A DNA stretch of 64,000 nt, taken from positions 8,662,001-8,726,000 of the forward strand of contig NZ_CP108462.1 of the NCBI RefSeq assembly GCF_036226365.1, read 5' to 3'. The position numbers were made by a program, and so were the translations under genes. Positions within the stretch are counted from its first letter, which is position 1; each line of letters starts with the position of its first letter. Below, one piece after another: positions 42,528 to 49,963 of this stretch. The stretch comes from Streptomyces sp. NBC_01262. GTDB lineage: Bacteria > Actinomycetota > Actinomycetes > Streptomycetales > Streptomycetaceae. The notes beneath the pieces were generated by a model. The model ran no database searches. It was not told where the DNA came from and saw nothing but the letters and a program-made list of their open reading frames with translations.

Positions 42528-45032
42528 TCATACAGGGACCTCCTCACCGGAGGCAGGGGCCGGGGCGGCGGGGAGGGAGACGACCATGGTGAGGCCGCCG
42601 CCGGGGGTGTCCTCGGGGGTGAGGGTGCCGCTCATGGCCTCGGTGAGGCCGCGGGAGAGGGCCAGGCCGAGGCCGAGGCCGGTGGTGTTGTCGGTGTCGC
42701 CCGTGCGCTGGAAGGGCTCGAAGATCCCGTCGCGGTCTTCGGGCGGCAGCCCGGGGCCCTGGTCGATGACGCGCAGTTCGACGCGGTCGGCCAGGGCGCT
42801 GGCGGTGACCCGGACCGATGCTCCGGGCGGGGTGTGTCGTACGGCGTTGGCCACCAGATTGGCGATGACCCGTTCCAGCAGCGGAGGGTCGGCGACGACA
42901 TCGGCCGTGTCCTCCAGGCCCGGGGCAAGGACGGGGACCGGGCTTTCGGGGAGGGTGTCCAGGGCGATCGGCACGATGTCGGCGAGGGCGGTGGGCTCCA
43001 GGCGGAGGGTCAGGGCACCGGCCTGGAGGCGGCTCATGTCGAGGAGGTTGTCGACGAGCCGGTTGAGGCGGTCGAGTGATTCCTCGGCGGTGGCGAGGAG
43101 TTCGTCGCGGTCCTCGTCGGAGAATTCGACGTCACGGCTGCGCAGGCTGCTGACGGCAGCCCAGGCCCCCGCCAGTGGCGTGCGCAGGTCGTGGCCGACG
43201 GCGGCGAGCAGGGCGGTGCGCATCCGGTCGGCGGCCTTGACGGGCTCGACCTCGGCGGCGGCCTCGGCGAGGCGGGCGCGCTCCAGGGCGGCGGAGACGT
43301 GGGCCGCCAGCGCGGTGAGGACCCGGCTCTCGGAGGCGGCCAGGCGGCGGCCGCGCAGTACCAGCACGTCGTCCGGGCCGACCGGGACCAGCGCGGCCGG
43401 GGCGCCGTCGGCCGGCGGATCCTCGGCGCCCTGGTCGTCGCGGCGGACGAGGACGGCGGAGTCCATGCCGAATATCCGCCTCGTACGCTCCAGGAGTTCG
43501 GGCACCGCCTGTTCGCCGCGCAGGACGCTGCCGGCCATGGAGGAGAGGGTCTCGGCCTCGGCGGTGGCGTTCGCGGCCCGGCGGGACTGGCGCAGTGAGC
43601 GGTCGACGATGGTGGCGACGGTGACGGCAACCACGGTGAAGACGGCCAGCGCCAGCACGTTATTGGCCTCGCCGATGGTGAACTTGCCCGTGGGCGGGAT
43701 GAAGCAGTAGTTCAGCAGCAGGGAAGCGGTGACCGAGGCCAGGACGGCGGAGGCGACACCGCCGATGCAGGCGACGCCGACCACGGTGAGCAGGTAGAGC
43801 AGCGCATCGCTGGTGAGGTTGAGGCCGCCGGGCATGTTGTTCAGGACGAGGGTGAGCAGGGCCGGAAGGATCAGCCCGGCCACCGGGCCGAGCACCCTGC
43901 GGGCCAGCGGGAGGTTCCTGCTGCCACGGGAGGGCAGCAGACGGCCCCGGCGGGCCCGCTCGTGGGTGACCATGTGCACGTCGATGTCGCCGGACAGCTC
44001 GTTGGTGGTCTCGCCGATGCCGCGTCCGCCGAGGAAACTGGCCAGTCGGCCGCGCCGGGAGGTGCCCATGACGAGCTGGGTGGCGTTCTCGGCGCGGGCG
44101 AAGTCCAGCAGGGCGGTGGGGATGTGGTCGCCGACGACGGTGTGGTAGCTGCCGCCCAGGCTCTCGATCAGCTCCCGCTGCTTGGCCAGGGCGGCGGGGG
44201 AGGCGTCGGCGAGTCCGTCGCTGCGGGCGATGTGGACGGCGAGCAGGTCGCCGTGCCCGGCCCGGTCGGCGATCCGTGCGGCGCGCCGGATGATGGTCTC
44301 GCCCTCCGGTCCGCCGGTGAGTGCCACCACGACCCGCTCCCGGGTTTCCCACACGCCCCGTATCTCGTGTTCGGACCGGTATTCCTGCAGGAACTCGTCC
44401 ACCCGCCCGGCGACCCACAGCAGGGCCAGCTCGCGCAGCGCCGTCAGATTCCCCACCCGGAAGTAGTTGGCGAGCGCGGCGTCGACCTTCTCCGGGGTGT
44501 AGACGTTGCCGTGCGCCATGCGGCGGCGCAGCGCCTGGGCGGGCATGTCGACCAGTTCGATCTGGTCGGCGGCGCGGACGATCTCGTCCGGTACGGTCTC
44601 GCGCTGCGGTACGCCGGTGATCTTCTCGACGACGTCGTTGACCGACTCCAGGTGCTGGATGTTGACGGTGCTCAGGACGTCGATTCCGGCGTCGAGCAGT
44701 GCCTGGATGTCCTGCCAGCGCTTGGCGTTGCGGCCGCCGGGGATGTTGGTGTGGGCCATCTCGTCCACGAGGGCCACCTTGGGCCTGCGGGCGAGGACCG
44801 CGTCGAGGTCCATCTCGGGGAAGACCGTGCCCCGGTACTCCCGCTCGGCCTGCGGCAGGATCTCCAGCCCGCCGAGCATCGCCACGGTGTTCGGGCGCCG
44901 GTGGCACTCGACGAATCCCACCACGACGTCCGTGCCCCGCTCGGCCCGCCGCCGGGCCTCGTCCAGCATCCGGTACGTCTTGCCCACCCCGGGGGCCGCC
45001 CCGAGGAAGACCTTGAGCCTGCCGCGCTTCAC
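42528..45032 (-). CDS. kdpD: Sensor histidine kinase KdpD, orphan second copy
   Basis: This 834-residue protein from GTG 45032 has GGAGG 8 bases upstream. The N-terminal KdpD sensor domain has the Walker A-like GAAPGVGKT at about 11-19, followed by a USP-like domain (about 230-360), four membrane helices (DUF4118, about 382-476), a GAF-like part, the HisKA box with His614 (AAVGHDLRTPL) and the ATPase domain. KdpD senses K+ limitation and phosphorylates KdpE. No kdpE adjoins this copy, which is closely similar to the one at 58459-60999 and in opposite orientation. Box C-minus lies about 145 bases upstream. A start at 45107 is possible. Confidence 0.92.
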   Translation of the reverse strand: MKRGRLKVFLGAAPGVGKTYRMLDEARRRAERGTDVVVGFVECHRRPNTVAMLGGLEILPQAEREYRGTVFPEMDLDAVLARRPKVALVDEMAHTNIPGGRNAKRWQDIQALLDAGIDVLSTVNIQHLESVNDVVEKITGVPQRETVPDEIVRAADQIELVDMPAQALRRRMAHGNVYTPEKVDAALANYFRVGNLTALRELALLWVAGRVDEFLQEYRSEHEIRGVWETRERVVVALTGGPEGETIIRRAARIADRAGHGDLLAVHIARSDGLADASPAALAKQRELIESLGGSYHTVVGDHIPTALLDFARAENATQLVMGTSRRGRLASFLGGRGIGETTNELSGDIDVHMVTHERARRGRLLPSRGSRNLPLARRVLGPVAGLILPALLTLVLNNMPGGLNLTSDALLYLLTVVGVACIGGVASAVLASVTASLLLNYCFIPPTGKFTIGEANNVLALAVFTVVAVTVATIVDRSLRQSRRAANATAEAETLSSMAGSVLRGEQAVPELLERTRRIFGMDSAVLVRRDDQGAEDPPADGAPAALVPVGPDDVLVLRGRRLAASESRVLTALAAHVSAALERARLAEAAAEVEPVKAADRMRTALLAAVGHDLRTPLAGAWAAVSSLRSRDVEFSDEDRDELLATAEESLDRLNRLVDNLLDMSRLQAGALTLRLEPTALADIVPIALDTLPESPVPVLAPGLEDTADVVADPPLLERVIANLVANAVRHTPPGASVRVTASALADRVELRVIDQGPGLPPEDRDGIFEPFQRTGDTDNTTGLGLGLALSRGLTEAMSGTLTPEDTPGGGLTMVVSLPAAPAPASGEEVPV

Positions 45033-45174
45033 TGGTTGGGCCTCCTTGCACCGCCACGCTGCTCGGTCGCGGCGACGGGCTTTTGGGTCGGGCAGCACGA
45101 AGGCCACCGGCAGTGCCGTCGTACGGACCGGCCTAGGACAGGTAAGCGCGGGCGGGGGCTCCGGCGACCCGCGT

Positions 45175-45222
45175 TAGCGAACTCCATACGTCCGCACCCG
45201 GGGTCTTTACGCATCCTTAACG
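45175..45222 (-). promoter_or_regulatory. KdpE-type tandem box C-minus
   Basis: On the minus strand the half-sites are CGTTA, CGTAA, CGTAT and CGCTA, spaced 11, 21 and 11 bases, pointing toward the orphan kdpD. The match to CGTCA is weaker than in the other boxes but the spacing is exact. Confidence 0.55.
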
Positions 45223-45284
45223 CCCACTGGTGGCCCGCGCAGCCGCATCGCGGTGCGCATCGCGGGACGCCGATCCCGTCACCC

Positions 45285-45332
45285 CGTCAGAGACGCGTCA
45301 ATGTTTGATGCTCCGGCGTCAGGGCCGCGCTA
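45285..45332 (+). promoter_or_regulatory. KdpE-type tandem box C-plus
   Basis: Half-sites CGTCA (45285), CGTCA (45296), CGTCA (45317) and CGCTA (45328) are spaced 11, 21 and 11 bases, about 100 bases before the sensor-like gene at 45431. The stretch CGTCAGGGCCGCGCTAACG is shared exactly with box G ahead of kdpFABC. Confidence 0.8.
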
Positions 45333-45430
45333 ACGCGCCCAGCACAGGTGTTCCCGGGCTGCGACGGTGATGTGGGCCGAGGAGAGCGGGCAGACTCCGC
45401 TCCGGGGCGCCCAATGGGGGGCATCACGCG

Positions 45431-46999
45431 ATGACGAGCACCGTCGCAACTGAAGGACGTTCAGGCGCGCCTGAGTCAGGGCACGGCACCGACTCCGGCT
45501 CCGAGGCGACCGCTCCGCCCGGCGGCGCGCGTCTCGACCCCATCTCTCCGCCCCCCTCTCCCGTAACCGTCGTACCTCGGCGGAGATGGCTTGCGGCCCT
45601 GCGCGGCGGCCGTCCCGGGACCGTTCCCGCACGGCTGAGACTGCTGCGCGCCGCGGTGCTGGTCACAGCCGCCGGGCTGGTCGGCGTGCTGGTGGCCGGT
45701 GGCGTCTCGGCGAGCGGATCCTGGGCGGACATACGGGAACGGTCGGCGCCGCAGGTGACCAGCGCGACCGGCCTGTACTTCACGCTGAACGACATGGACG
45801 CCCAGCTCGCCAACCAGCTGATGATGGGCGACACCGCCTCGCTGTCCTCCCTGCGCGTCCAGGCTGCGGGCATCTACGGCCAAAGGCGCGCCCAGGCCGG
45901 CGGATACGTGCGCGATCTGGCAGAGGCTGCCCAGGGCGACGCCGCCGCCGAGCGGATCGTCGCCTCGGCCATCAGCGACCTCGGCGCGTACGAGGACCAC
46001 GCCGCCCGCGCCCTGATCCTGAGCGAGCAGAGCCACCGCCCAGCAGGTCAGGCAGACCCGAAAGCGGTGGCCGAGTACACCCTCGCCACCCAGCTGATGC
46101 GAACCCGGCTGCTGCCCGAGGCCGACCGGCTGGTCACCGCCAACAACGCCGCCTTCGAACACACCTACACCGACGCCACCGGCACCCAGTCCGCGATCCG
46201 AGTCGCACTCCTCGTCACCGGATTGCCGCTGCTGGCTCTCCTGGCCGCCCTCCAGCTCTACCTCGTGGCCCGCTTCCAGCGCATCGTCAATCCCGGGGCG
46301 GCCGCCGCCACCGTCCTCGTCCTGACAGTGCTGATCGGCGGACTCGTACAGAGCTCCGGCCAGCAGGACCACCTGCGGGCCGCCCGCCGCGACGCCTTCG
46401 ACTCCGTCCTCGCCCTCACCCGCGCCCGCGCGGTCTCCTACGACGCCAACGCCGACGAATCCCGCTACCTCCTGGACCGCGCGGGAGCCGCCGCACACGA
46501 ACAGGACTTCCTCACCAAGAGCCAGCGACTCCTGCGTCTGGACGGCGCCACTATCGGCACCTACGACGCCAGCCTGGCCTCCGCGCTGCACGCCTACAAG
46601 ACCGATCACGCACGCCTGGACTTCACGGGCCTGTACGGCGACGAGTTCCGCAACATCACCTTCCCCGGCGAGCGCGCTGCCGCCGAGCGCGTACTCACCG
46701 CCTACCAGGTCTACCAGCGCGACGACCGCCGCATCCGCGCGCTGGCCTCCGCCGGAAAGGTGGCCGAGGCCATCAGGTACTGCACCAGCCACGCCACCGG
46801 CGACTCCAACTACGCTTTCGACGCGTACGACAAGGCACTGCTGAAGCTGACCACCATCAACACGACCGCCTTCGACCGGGCCTCCTCCGACGGCGCGGGC
46901 GATGCCCTGACGATGCCCCTGGGCCTGGCCGGGGGCGTGATGGCAGCCGCCGGCCTGGTGCTGCTCGGCCTGCGGCCACGCATCGCCGAGTTCCGTTAG
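45431..46999 (+). CDS. Sensor-like membrane protein without output domain
   Basis: This 522-residue protein has a Ser/Pro-rich cytoplasmic N-terminus, a membrane helix at about 74-94, an extracytoplasmic four-helix-like region (about 95-250), two helices at about 258-305, a second similar extracytoplasmic region, and a final helix near 495-515. The two ligand-binding-like regions (TLNDMDAQLANQLMMGD and a later YDANADESRYLLDR) resemble duplicated chemoreceptor or CHASE3-type domains. There is no kinase, HAMP or cyclase. It may pass osmotic or ionic signals to a partner such as the nearby KdpD. It is preceded by box C-plus and overlaps the mini-KdpD gene by 4 bases, convergently. Confidence 0.7.
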   Translation: MTSTVATEGRSGAPESGHGTDSGSEATAPPGGARLDPISPPPSPVTVVPRRRWLAALRGGRPGTVPARLRLLRAAVLVTAAGLVGVLVAGGVSASGSWADIRERSAPQVTSATGLYFTLNDMDAQLANQLMMGDTASLSSLRVQAAGIYGQRRAQAGGYVRDLAEAAQGDAAAERIVASAISDLGAYEDHAARALILSEQSHRPAGQADPKAVAEYTLATQLMRTRLLPEADRLVTANNAAFEHTYTDATGTQSAIRVALLVTGLPLLALLAALQLYLVARFQRIVNPGAAAATVLVLTVLIGGLVQSSGQQDHLRAARRDAFDSVLALTRARAVSYDANADESRYLLDRAGAAAHEQDFLTKSQRLLRLDGATIGTYDASLASALHAYKTDHARLDFTGLYGDEFRNITFPGERAAAERVLTAYQVYQRDDRRIRALASAGKVAEAIRYCTSHATGDSNYAFDAYDKALLKLTTINTTAFDRASSDGAGDALTMPLGLAGGVMAAAGLVLLGLRPRIAEFR

Positions 47000-47337
47000 C
47001 GCCGGGTACGCCAGTCGGCGACGCGGCTGACGACCGCCGGGTGGGCGGTCTCGTCGTCGGCGTCGCCGAGCGGCGGGGCGGGTGGTGCGGCGGCGGGCAG
47101 GCTGAGGGTCATCGTGAGGCCGCCGCCGGGAGTGTCCTCGGGCACGAGGGTCGCGCCCATGGCGTCGGCGAGCGCGCGGGCGAGGGTGAGGCCGAGCCCC
47201 GCGCCGGTGTCGGCGTCCGTGGTGGCCGGGCCGTGGCCGATGATCCGGAGCTCGACCCGGTCGGCGTGGGTGCTCGCGGTCAGCAGGACAACCCCGGGGG
47301 CCGCGCCCAGATAGATACGCAGCTGCCCGCGCTCCAT
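46996..47337 (-). CDS. Mini-KdpD: first residues of KdpD joined to part of its ATPase domain
   Basis: This protein of 113 residues opens MERGQLRIYLGAAPGV, matching the very start of KdpD (VKRGRLKVFLGAAPGV). It then continues VLLTASTHADRVELRI and GLGLTLARALADAMG, with PEDTPGGGLTMTLSLP, matching the last 100 residues of KdpD. About 700 codons are missing in between. The Walker A lysine, His box and N-box are gone, and the G1 motif is degraded to GHGPA, while the G2 glycines remain. It cannot be a kinase. It may be a regulator or decoy, or a relic of internal deletion. It has its own regulator half-boxes and an RBS hairpin upstream. Confidence 0.75.
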   Translation of the reverse strand: MERGQLRIYLGAAPGVVLLTASTHADRVELRIIGHGPATTDADTGAGLGLTLARALADAMGATLVPEDTPGGGLTMTLSLPAAAPPAPPLGDADDETAHPAVVSRVADWRTRR

Positions 47338-47340
47338 CAC

Positions 47341-47357
47341 GGTCCTCGCTTAGGACC
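47341..47357 (-). promoter_or_regulatory. Hairpin covering the mini-KdpD ribosome binding site
   Basis: GGTCCT, AAGCG and AGGACC on the minus strand make a 6-bp perfect stem immediately before the GTG/ATG start. The AGGA of the probable ribosome binding site is inside the stem, so folding would hide it. Confidence 0.5.
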
Positions 47358-47406
47358 TTCCCCTCACCTCCCCCTTGTCCCAGTGTCCGCCCAGGCGGCT
47401 GGTTCT

Positions 47407-47422
47407 TGACGGAACGCTGACG
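47407..47422 (-). promoter_or_regulatory. KdpE-type half-box D
   Basis: On the minus strand two perfect CGTCA half-sites, 11 bases apart, lie about 70 bases before the mini-KdpD start. The other pair of the usual array is not recognisable. Confidence 0.45.
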
Positions 47423-47545
47423 TGGGCAAGCAGTGCCCGCGGACGGCTCGCGCGGCAGACTTGATAAGGCCCAGTCACGGGCACGGCTGTTCGACCTGCG
47501 ACGCCGCACGCCGGCCCCCGCAGGGCAGGAGAGCAGGAGGTAGCC

Positions 47546-48283
47546 ATGCTTTACCGCCTTACACGGGACAGGACCGCGATCGTCGCGGCCGTCGTGGCCC
47601 CGCTCGCCGTCGCCGCCGTGCTGGTCCCGTTCCGCGGCAGCTTCTCGAACACGAACGCGGCTCTGGTCCTCGTGGTGGTCGTGGTCGCGGTGGCCGCCAT
47701 CGGCAATCGCCTCGCCGGGGCGCTCGCGGCCCTGTCCGCCGCCGTCTGGTTCGACTTCTTCCTGACCGTGCCGTACGAACGGTTCACCATCACCCGGTCC
47801 GCCGATGTCACCACGGCCGTCCTGCTGCTTGCCGTCGGCCTGGCCGTCTCGCAGCTGGCCGCCCGCGCCCGGCGCCTTCAGATCATCGCCATCACCGACG
47901 CCGGCTACCTGTCCCAGATCCGCGACACCGCCGAGCTGGCCCAGTCCTCCACCGGCCCCGACGCCGTCGTCGACCAGGTACGCCATCAGCTGACCGGGCT
48001 GCTCCAGCTCAGCGGCTGCCGCTTCGAGTACGGGAGCCTGCTGGGCCATCCGCCGCGCCTGGAACAGGACGGCACCGTGGTCTCCGGGCGCACCCGCTGG
48101 GACGTCGACCGGCTCGGACTGCCGGACGAGGAGGTCGAGCTGCGCGCGTTCGCAGGCGGCCGCTTCCTCGGACGCTTCATGATGCGACCCGCACCCGGCG
48201 CCGCCCCGTCCCTGCAGGCACGGCTCGTCGCGGTGACCCTCGCGAATCAGGTGGGTGTCGCGCTCAGTACCAGCAGCCGGTAG
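47546..48283 (+). CDS. Free DUF4118 membrane sensor module (KdpD-like, no kinase)
   Basis: This 245-residue protein has four tightly spaced membrane helices (about 13-110), including WFDFFLTVPYERFTI, which is the DUF4118 region of KdpD. A coiled linker and a GAF-like domain of about 120 residues follow. There is no His box or ATPase. AGGAGG lies 6 bases before the ATG. It sits divergent from the mini-KdpD gene, so the two together recall separated parts of a KdpD. It may sense the membrane or K+ state and act on a full KdpD. Confidence 0.8.
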   Translation: MLYRLTRDRTAIVAAVVAPLAVAAVLVPFRGSFSNTNAALVLVVVVVAVAAIGNRLAGALAALSAAVWFDFFLTVPYERFTITRSADVTTAVLLLAVGLAVSQLAARARRLQIIAITDAGYLSQIRDTAELAQSSTGPDAVVDQVRHQLTGLLQLSGCRFEYGSLLGHPPRLEQDGTVVSGRTRWDVDRLGLPDEEVELRAFAGGRFLGRFMMRPAPGAAPSLQARLVAVTLANQVGVALSTSSR

Positions 48284-48297
48284 GCAGCGCTCCCGCG

Positions 48298-49116
48298 TCA
48301 GGCGGCGACGAGCCGGTCGGCGATCTTGCACAGGCGGCGTACGGTGCGTTCCTCCGTCGCGACGGGCGCGGCCGGGGAGAGCGCGGTGCGGTCATAGTAG
48401 CCGCCGGGGACCAGTTCGGTCGCCGGGTCGCAGAGCCGAACCACGCGGGCGGCGCCTTCGGTTGCGGGCTCGCCCTCGTGCGCGTACAGCGGCAGGAGCG
48501 TGGTCTCGCAGATGCCGGGGTGGACGCTGACGGTGGTACAGCCGGTGGGGGCGGTGGCGCGGGCGAAGACGGTGAGGGCGAGCTGCGACTGGGCGTAGGC
48601 GGCGTGGCGGGAGTAGCGGCGCTCGCGGTTGAGGTCGTTCCAGGAGATGGAGGCGGTGCGGTGCATCGAGGAGGAGACGTTGACCACCCGGCTGCCGGGC
48701 CGTGCTGTCAGCGGTCCGGTCAGGGTGTGGGTGAGTAGGTAGGCGGCCAGGAAGTTGACCTGGAAGGAGAGCTCGTGGCCGTCGGCGGTGAGGGTGTGCC
48801 GTTCCGGGGCGGCGACGGCGGCGTTGTTGACCAGGACGTCCAGCACCGGGTGGGCCGCGCCCACCATGCTCGCCAGTGCCCGGACGTCGTCGAGCCGTGC
48901 GAAGTCGGCTACCGCGAGCCGTAGCCGGGCCCTGTCGGTCCCGGCGGCCACCAGCCGCTCCAGAGCGTGGTGGCCGGACTCGGTGTCGGGGGCGTGGACG
49001 ATGACGGTGCAGCCCTGTTCGGCGAGCAGGCGGGCGGTCTCCCAACCGATGCCGGACGTCGCCCCGGTCACCAGGGCGGTCCGCGGGAGTACGGGAAGCA
49101 GAGCGGAAGAGGACAT
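48298..49116 (-). CDS. Short-chain dehydrogenase/reductase family protein with altered catalytic lysine
   Basis: This 272-residue protein has the SDR cofactor motif TGATSGIG near residue 18, the NNAA motif and the catalytic Ser in VVNVSSSM. The YxxxK motif reads YAQSQ (Tyr174, Gln178; codon at 48583-48585), so the lysine that lowers the tyrosine pKa and holds the nicotinamide ribose is absent. The protein may be inactive, altered in function, or a binding protein. It has no clear link to the neighbouring potassium genes. Confidence 0.82.
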   Translation of the reverse strand: MSSSALLPVLPRTALVTGATSGIGWETARLLAEQGCTVIVHAPDTESGHHALERLVAAGTDRARLRLAVADFARLDDVRALASMVGAAHPVLDVLVNNAAVAAPERHTLTADGHELSFQVNFLAAYLLTHTLTGPLTARPGSRVVNVSSSMHRTASISWNDLNRERRYSRHAAYAQSQLALTVFARATAPTGCTTVSVHPGICETTLLPLYAHEGEPATEGAARVVRLCDPATELVPGGYYDRTALSPAAPVATEERTVRRLCKIADRLVAA

Positions 49117-49179
49117 GATTCACTCCGGAAACGCGGGCAGGGGCAGGCACGAGGGCGCTTACCCATGCGGGGAAGAAGG

Positions 49180-49199
49180 CGGCCGACGTCGGTCGGCCG
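49180..49199. terminator. Perfect 8-4-8 stem-loop in a gene-free gap
   Basis: CGGCCGAC, GTCG and GTCGGCCG form a hairpin within the 266-base gap (49117-49382) between two minus-strand genes. It lies about 60 bases upstream of the SDR start, so it could be a terminator for the DUF3592 gene or a leader structure. I see no gene in the gap. Confidence 0.4.
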
Positions 49200-49382
49200 C
49201 GGGGAAACGGCGCGTTACGGCGCCGGGAGGAGAACAGCGTGCGGAACCGGCGGCACCGTATGAGGTGGCCGGTCGTCATGGCGCAGACCGCTGTTCACAG
49301 CACCCATTGAAGAGCGAGGCGTGCCGCAGTCTCAAGGCTTCGAGCCTGTTCCTGACGTAGCTCTGATGCCGCCGGACAGGCG

Positions 49383-49787
49383 CTAGCCGAGCAGCAGGCC
49401 CGCACCCAGAAGAATGAAGGCGGCGCCGGCGCCGACCAGCACGTATTCGAGCGTTGTCCGTTCGCGTCCCTGGAGCAGTAGTTCGCGGGGGTCGTCCGGG
49501 TCGTATCTGACGCGTACCAGGCTGCCGTCGGCCAGGGGATGTCGTCTGGACGCGGGCGCGGGCGAACGGACCTGCATGACCAGCCCGTCCCGGGTTTCGT
49601 ACTGCAGTAGCGGCCGTGCGGGCCCATCGTCCGTGGCTGGGCCGGCCTGCTTGACCAGCGCCCATGCCTCCACGCCCACGCGGCGCAGGCGGTGGATTCC
49701 CTGTAGCCCGGCGATGCCGGTCAGCATCGCCACCGCGCCGCTCACCACCGTGAATCCGGCGACCGTGGCGACGGCTGCGTCCGGCAT
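49383..49787 (-). CDS. DUF3592 domain membrane protein
   Basis: This 134-residue protein has an N-terminal membrane helix (about 9-27), the DUF3592 beta domain with PLLQYETRDGLVMQV and VRVRYDPDDPRELLL, and a C-terminal helix (about 114-133). AAGGAG lies about 8 bases before the ATG. The function is unknown. Confidence 0.8.
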   Translation of the reverse strand: MPDAAVATVAGFTVVSGAVAMLTGIAGLQGIHRLRRVGVEAWALVKQAGPATDDGPARPLLQYETRDGLVMQVRSPAPASRRHPLADGSLVRVRYDPDDPRELLLQGRERTTLEYVLVGAGAAFILLGAGLLLG

Positions 49788-49869
49788 GCGCGGTCTCCTT
49801 CCCCAGCTGGATCTGCTTCCAGTGTGTGGCAGGGCGAGCGGGGCGCATGCTCGGCCGACGGAAGCCTGA

Positions 49870-49885
49870 CGTCAAGGATTCATTA
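49870..49885 (+). promoter_or_regulatory. Possible KdpE-type half-box E
   Basis: CGTCA (49870) and CATTA (49881) are 11 bases apart, 80 bases before the antiporter start. The second pair is absent, and a TAGACT -10-like element overlaps, so this is a weak candidate. Confidence 0.3.
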
Positions 49886-49963
49886 GACTGGCCGCGGAGT
49901 GCCGGGAAGTCTGGTCGGCGGCGAGACAAGCATGACCAGCTCTGACGACCCGGGGGATGCGCT

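Noticed and set aside
45033..45107. Longer N-terminus for the orphan KdpD
   Set aside because: The added 25 residues do not match KdpD starts, and GTG 45032 has a strong ribosome binding site.
45476..48331. 951-codon minus-strand frame across several genes
   Set aside because: It spans opposite-strand genes with known motifs and is compositionally artificial.
49856..49885. A full KdpE-type array before the antiporter
   Set aside because: Only one pair of half-sites fits in either orientation, and a -10-like element overlaps. It is listed only as a weak half-box.
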